Part shown: positions 58,401 to 64,000 of the stretch, piece after piece
How the letters are laid out: each line of letters starts with the position of its first letter
How positions within the stretch are numbered: position 1 is the first letter of the stretch
DNA from: Varroa destructor
Lineage: Eukaryota > Arthropoda > Arachnida > Mesostigmata > Varroidae
Assembly (NCBI RefSeq): GCF_002443255.2
Contig: NW_019211457.1
Location: forward strand, 32,355,309 to 32,419,308
DNA length: 64,000 nucleotides
Reading direction: 5' to 3'
Translations under genes and position numbers: made by a program
The notes under the pieces: generated by a model
What the model saw: the letters and a program-made list of their open reading frames with translations, nothing else
Told to the model about the DNA's origin: nothing
Databases searched by the model: none

Positions 58401-61400
58401 CCCGCGTTTCATCGAAAAATCATACATTGTCGGAGACAAACCTGCTTCTTTTTATTGTCTGATATTTCATGAATAAATTACTATTTAACGATGATACGGA
58501 GTGAAATCAGAATATGTTTTGTTATACACAAATAGGTACCCAAAGTTTCTATACGAAGATGCGTCCTTCGCGAGGTTAACATTTTTCATCCGAAAGATTT
58601 GATGATCAAAGATATAAGAAACTATTACGTTGCTTACTCAGTCGTGATTATTAAACATAAACGATACTGGGAAAAATACTTCAATAATACAAAGCAAAGC
58701 AGCTAAGCGTAAAATAGTTTTTTCGTTAGCCACTGATCAGTGAAGCTTTGTAAGTAAAATAATTTTAGGAAAATGACGTCCACCTTAAAACCCTCGACGT
58801 ATGCCCATCTTTGAGTTTACTACAATTTTCACACGTCCGGTCACCTAACGAAATTGAACGGCACGTATTATGTCCGGTTCAAGCGAACGAGTTTTTTTTT
58901 TGAAGGCTGCTTTGGACGAGTGACGACTCCAAGATTGATAAATTTAAGACCATACTTTTCTTCATGATTAGTCCAGTGTCAAGTTTTACGTCCGGCACTG
59001 TCGTTTCGCATCCAAGCACCAACCAAATAATGCCTACGGCCAGAGTCGAACCTAGACTACTACGCATCTTAAGAATTAGCAAATATGTTGTCCGTTAAGG
59101 TAAAAAATTTCCCCCGTGTGACACCCCTTATTCTTGCCCTCAAGGGGTACATGTATTATATGATTAGGGTTTTCATTAGCTGAACTGTCTGGCTTATTCA
59201 TAATTATGTTCACTTAAGCACAAACGCGTCTGTAGTTAGTTGATGAATATTGCTCACTTTCTATCCTGCTGCTCCTACCCGGGTAGAAGACGGGAAGGTA
59301 CTGGAAACCACTGAAGCCGTGGTTTCACGCTCGATGGGTATCCGTTCCGTAGTGTACATGCGACGTTTGTTTTATGTTTGAGCACATCTGTCGAGTAGTT
59401 CATGTCTTTGGTAGGGCCTGAATTAGCAGCCCAGGGCTTTTCAGCAGGAAATTTGGTTGTCGAAGTCATCGTGCAGGCGTATGTAATATGTATATACGGC
59501 ATAAGGCCACTTGTACGAGTTAACCACTGGGTCACCTTTGAAGCATCGGAGATTGTACAAGTTGTCGTTCAATGAGCGATCTGTTCATTCCAAATGACAG
59601 ATAAGAGCACTGTGTTGCCCTATTGACTTGAGCATAAGCTCTTATAGCCCAATCATGGCTATTTATGGTTACGTTCTGGTTAACTGGGGCAGATATTATA
59701 TGACACTTGTAGACTACTAAAACATTCTAGAATACTGCATATTAATATGGTTTAGGATAAAAAAATATGACACACACTGTATTCTTAAATATAATCGATA
59801 ATAATGGAGTGAGTTGATAAGAAATTGTAACTCCTCACGCAACATTGTCTTTAGAGGATTTTACATATGTGTCAAAGTATAATGGGCTGGCGTATAAATA
59901 ATAAAATCAAAGAAAAGTTAAAAAGAAAAAATAAAAACCCATCCAAAACGCCGTCATCCACGTGGAAAAGCCGCTTCAAAACAGCAACATTGTAGCTCGT
60001 ATATAACTGTCTATGACTAGATCGCCACAACAAATCTGCTCCTTTAGGGTCGGGGGCTCATTACGTACTTTTAGTTCTACGCCCAGCTTTAGTATAATTA
60101 AGCATTTCTACAGACCATTGGTGTGCACAAAACAAACCGTGTGTCTTCGTCCGTTCCGAACCTAGGCCACCTCAGGTACCTTCAAGTTTGATAGGCAAAC
60201 GCGTTATCACTGTACCATTACAGAGACGAAAACAAAATTGCAGACTGCCATTCGATGCCAATTATCCACAAACTGCTTACATTGATTTCGAAATTCTGCT
60301 GTGGCTCTCCTTATAATGTGGATGGCTAATCAATCAATAAATTAGAATGTTTTAAAAACAACACAATATCAAATCGATACGAGCTTCTGCTATTTTTTTT
60401 CAGCGAAATAAATATGAAAAAAGGCCGATATCATAGAGGTGCCCAAATAAATTTTCAGTTTGACGTCGGTCATGTCCTATCACAGATGCGAACTTGTGCA
60501 CCAGGTGAAAACTATTATAAATTAAAGGCGAATGCACGATTATCGATGAGTTGTTTAATACATTTTTCAATTCAAACTCTTACAGACCATAAGGAGCTGA
60601 AGACTAAACAATCCGACGTAGAAAAAAAAATAACTGCACCTTTTCGGTCGGCTGTCCTTTACTCGAGCATTGAGTTCCGCTCATTACGATACGTGTCCAT
60701 ATTCCCAAAGCAGACGGCTACTCATGTACTCAATAGTAGCTTTATAATCAATTGTCACATGGTTACAGGCGATGGTTAACATGTTGTACACATTGTACAT
60801 GGTCTATTGCGCTAGATCCGAAGATAAATAGCAATAGAGAATTGTCTTACTATTATTGTACACTCAACAACCGAAAAGTAACTTCTGTAAAACTACTAAT
60901 ACAAACCTGATTGGAAGATTACCAACGCCACTGTCTTGTGCAGATCCTATATTCTACTCTCTGCTAGGCTACCTATTGCGTTGCAGTAGGCGTAAGCTTT
61001 AGTATTTAGTTGCTTTTCTAGCATAATTTTAGCAAACACCTATTTTGTCCAAGGAAATTCAATTCAACAGTAAAATATGCCCAGGAATTATCTGTATTTT
61101 AGCATTTCTTATTCGAAATCCAAAGTAAAACTAGACAGGGCAGCTGTCACTTCGAACATTGACGCTCGTGAGCTCCTGATGGTGGCCGACTTTCAGTTCA
61201 TCGACCACTTCAATCGGAAGTTCAACCACAGCGTCAAACGTAGCCTTCTAACAACGCGCTATGAGAAACACTGTACTAGCTAAAAACTTAGAAAAGTTAG
61301 AAACTTGTATACAAGTATGTAGTAAACTAAAGCTCAGCTGGGCAGCGCTGGGTCTTGAGCACATTCAACATCCGCTCAGGCAGAACCGAATAGAAGGCGG

Positions 61401-61501
61401 GGGGGGGTATCCTTTGTTTTTTTCACAAAAATAATTACATCCTGGACACACTCTAGCCGATTTGAAGCAACAACTCAGCTACACAAAAACACGTCACTCA
61501 C
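55421..61501. other. Gene-poor stretch, probably intron or intergenic
   Basis: GC-richer to about 58 kb with short triplet runs, then AT-rich. Open frames at 60414-60779 plus and 61077-61283 plus (ELLMVADFQFIDHFNRKF) are unrecognised and lack convincing splice sites. If the exon at 61502 is real, part of this is its first intron. Confidence 0.35.
56463..56491. repeat. (ATGG)n microsatellite
   Basis: Seven tandem ATGG units. Confidence 0.95.
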
Positions 61502-61712
61502 GTATGGGAACATGATGATCGTCGACAGAAGAACTGGTGGAGCCCTCTGGCGATTGGGAAGACCAACGCTCCTCTGGTATCCGATCAGCTTCTGAGGAAG
61601 ATTCTGGTGTTACCGAACGACTCCTGCTGGGGGAGCTAGCTCGGGGAACTTTTGTCAGCTTTTTCTCTTTATTTAATGTCGCAGCCGAATAGTCCTGGAC
61701 GATGACAACCAT
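61502..61712 (-). CDS. Candidate first coding exon, Ser-rich
   Basis: ATG at 61712 (context CATCATGG) opens MVVIVQDYSAATLNKEKKL, then SPSRSRSVTPESSSEADRIP, and reaches a perfect GTGAGT donor starting at 61501, phase 1. The Ser/Pro/Glu composition suggests a phosphorylated, disordered N-terminus. The rest of the gene should lie at lower coordinates on the minus strand; no following exon was identified. Family unknown. Confidence 0.45.
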
Positions 61713-64000
61713 GATGATAAACTTCGTACCACCTTAACCTCCCTTTGAAGACGTTCGTAGTAGTTTCAACTATCCGAGATTCGATGCTATTAAAACACGA
61801 GGAATTTTATCATGTTACGCTCACAATTATTCAACACAATACAGTTAGTCCTTGCACCATTCAAAATAATTAACAAACAAAAACAGGGGAGCAGCGGGAC
61901 GTAGATCTGAGTAACCGTAGCTGAAAAAATTGCTCAATTAGATCAAGCGTCGACCTCAACTTCGACTTCGAGAAATCGTAGGAATGTCCAAATTTTGGTG
62001 GCTTGGTCGAGGATTGGCGGGTTGAAGAGTGGAGGTTTGTTGAAAGGAGGTACACCTCCAACGCCTCAGCCACCTCGGTACACCTAACACATAGTCTTCA
62101 GCATTGCGTTTTGTTTAGAGACAACATACACACATATTATATTCCAAAGTGTAAGGGGTAAACGAACAGCTTCGTCAATCGGGGCCGTTCTTCAGTTTAT
62201 TGCTACCACAGTTTCGCTAGTCAGTGCATGACTTCGACAAAGCGGCCGTGCGTGTGGTCGACACGGGCAGTACTACTTCGCTTTGCCTCACTGCAGCCGC
62301 TGCTTGTCGCCCGTCGCACGACTAGAACTAATATAACTACGGCTTACAATAGGCGATGCTGTGACGTCTGCGCGCGAACACTTCAGCGCGACGAATACCA
62401 AACGATACCGTTAGCGTCGAGCGCCCGCCGCCAGAAAGAGCTGCGGCAATGGGGCGGTCGAAAGAAGAAACGCTGACAGAAACAGACAAGTCAAGCACAC
62501 AACACAGGCTACAGATGTACCCTTACCAAAGCAATGGCCGTTCATAGTGGTAGTGCAGCAGCACGACGTTGCCGCATGATGAGGAAAGGGGGAAGGACTC
62601 GCGTGAGCGAGCGGTTCTTTTCGTAACGTTCGTTCGTGAAGAGCCGAAGAAACAGAAACAGCAGATTCTGCCGCAACAGCCGCACAATGCAGGCAATGTG
62701 GCTGTTTCTGTCGTTGATGGATGTGATTGACAACAGCAACAGAAAGGGGTATATGCTACCATAAGAGAAATGCTAAATGTATGTGTGTATGGTGTTTGCG
62801 TACCGCTTGTATGTATGTGTTTACAGACATCGTTGGCCGGTGTTCCGAGCATTGCCGGTGACGCTGACGAAACCTGCACCGCTATAGTTGGAGCCGACAG
62901 CCAGGGCTTCGGGACTCCGGGCGGGAGCAACGATCGAGAAAGGTTGAGAGGGTGGTGGGGTTCAAGGAGGGAAGGGGACTCCAGAAGGATACAGACAAAA
63001 AAGAAAGCGAATAAGAAGGCAAAAGCCAGTAGCAATAGGGGGTGTCGTATATAGTATCGTTATGGTAGAGCGTATGTTTTGGCGGTAAGATGCAACAGGT
63101 AACGGTACAACCACACGGGGAGTGAGAACTGCGAATGTACAACACGATAACAAAAAAAGGAGGCCGTAAACAAAAAAAAAAGAAGTACCAGATTCCAAGT
63201 GAAGGCTGGCTCTATCATCTCGATGGCCAGCATTATTGGCGACTGTTATTGCGGCGTTTGTTGTTGTGACGTCAGCCAATAAGAAGAAGCTAAAAGAAAG
63301 AGAGTCAAGCAAAAAAGATTGCTACTAGTGGCGCTTCGAGATCAATAATGCTGGGGATGGGGGGCGGGGGGATATCACAGGAGCGCTAGAGTATTTATAT
63401 GTCAGCAATTTTCGAGCCAGTCGATCAGTGGGTAAACAATCAGGAAGAGACCATGTGCAAAGGCAGCGTTTCTTTCCATTCTGAGGTCAAACAAAATACA
63501 TCTTTAATTATAGACGAGATACGATAGAGAAATAGTTAGCCTCCGATGCGCATCGGACTTGATAACAACCAAAATTTCAATAAGGAATGGCACAACAAAA
63601 AATAGTTCGTGATTAGTGTCAGAAGCCGATTAGCCGGATGAGAATGGGAATATACGAGTTTCTCAGGGTAGACTGCACAGGCCAAAAAATCTCAACGTTC
63701 AATATCGTCGATACCACATCGGTTATTACTAGGCCAAGAGATAAGCGAGTCGTCGTGGGAGTAGGCATATCGAACGATGAATAGGAGCGACCAAAAATGA
63801 GCTCACAGGGGAATGAAATCTCTTAGTAGTCCTGGAAAGAACTCAAGTAGAACTTGAGTGCTTGCTTGAATTCAGACATGGACCATTTATTTCAAATCAC
63901 AAATATACGTTATATATGTTTTTTATTGGAGTTCGCTACGAATGCCGATCCTGGATTCGCCTGGACCCCTGGTCCTGAGTGCGCGTGCCCAGTGTTGTAC
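61713..64000. other. GC-rich upstream region, probably promoter or 5' UTR
   Basis: Contains CpG-rich, triplet-rich sequence (62,200-63,400) lying 5' of the minus-strand exon at 61.7 kb. A long minus frame at 62523-63035 (170 codons, hydrophobic start MLLAFAFLFAFFFVCILL) and a plus segment from an acceptor-like TGTTTACAG at 62826 (SLAGVPSIAGDADETC) overlap each other. At most one can be coding, and neither is recognised. Confidence 0.35.

Overview
This is a nuclear genomic window from an animal, most likely an arthropod and by inference a mite-like arachnid. It has one N-filled assembly gap, many AT microsatellites and degenerate Tc1/mariner transposons. The best-resolved gene has many small exons with GT-AG introns of roughly 80 to 1,440 bases. 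I see no bacterial features, operons, tRNAs, rRNAs or CRISPR arrays.

Region 1 (1-10,984, plus strand) is the C-terminal part of unc79, the large accessory subunit of the NALCN sodium-leak channel. I resolved eighteen exons with splice sites. Every junction is in phase, giving about 1,352 residues and a stop at 10,982-10,984. The 5' half of the gene lies to the left of the window.

Region 2 (11-21.6 kb) is gene-poor. It holds unrecognised minus-strand open frames at 13.5-14.26 kb, a decayed Tc1/mariner transposase at 18.7-19.65 kb, and a coherent unrecognised minus-strand frame at 20.08-20.59 kb.

Region 3 (21.6-25.1 kb, minus strand) contains an apparently intronless voltage-gated proton channel of the Hv1 family, whose S4 segment lacks the second gating arginine. 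It also has a histidine-rich exon candidate and a small signal-peptide-like frame.

Region 4 (28-42 kb, plus strand) has dispersed membrane-segment exons. Those at 33.16, 38.30 and 39.76 kb fit the transmembrane order of an arthropod gustatory-receptor-like gene or pseudogene, but the chain is incomplete. A second mariner relic lies at 30.7-31.05 kb. A 100-base gap inside an AT microsatellite is at 42.5 kb.

Region 5 (43-64 kb) is more GC-rich, with many imperfect CAG/CAA/GTA triplets, and looks like promoter, 5'-UTR and large-intron sequence. I support two candidate genes here: the 3' end of a single-pass membrane protein at 55.0-55.4 kb (plus strand, two phase-matched exons) and a serine-rich first coding exon at 61.5-61.7 kb (minus strand). 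Most of the rest of the window is intergenic or intronic, with nothing recognisable.
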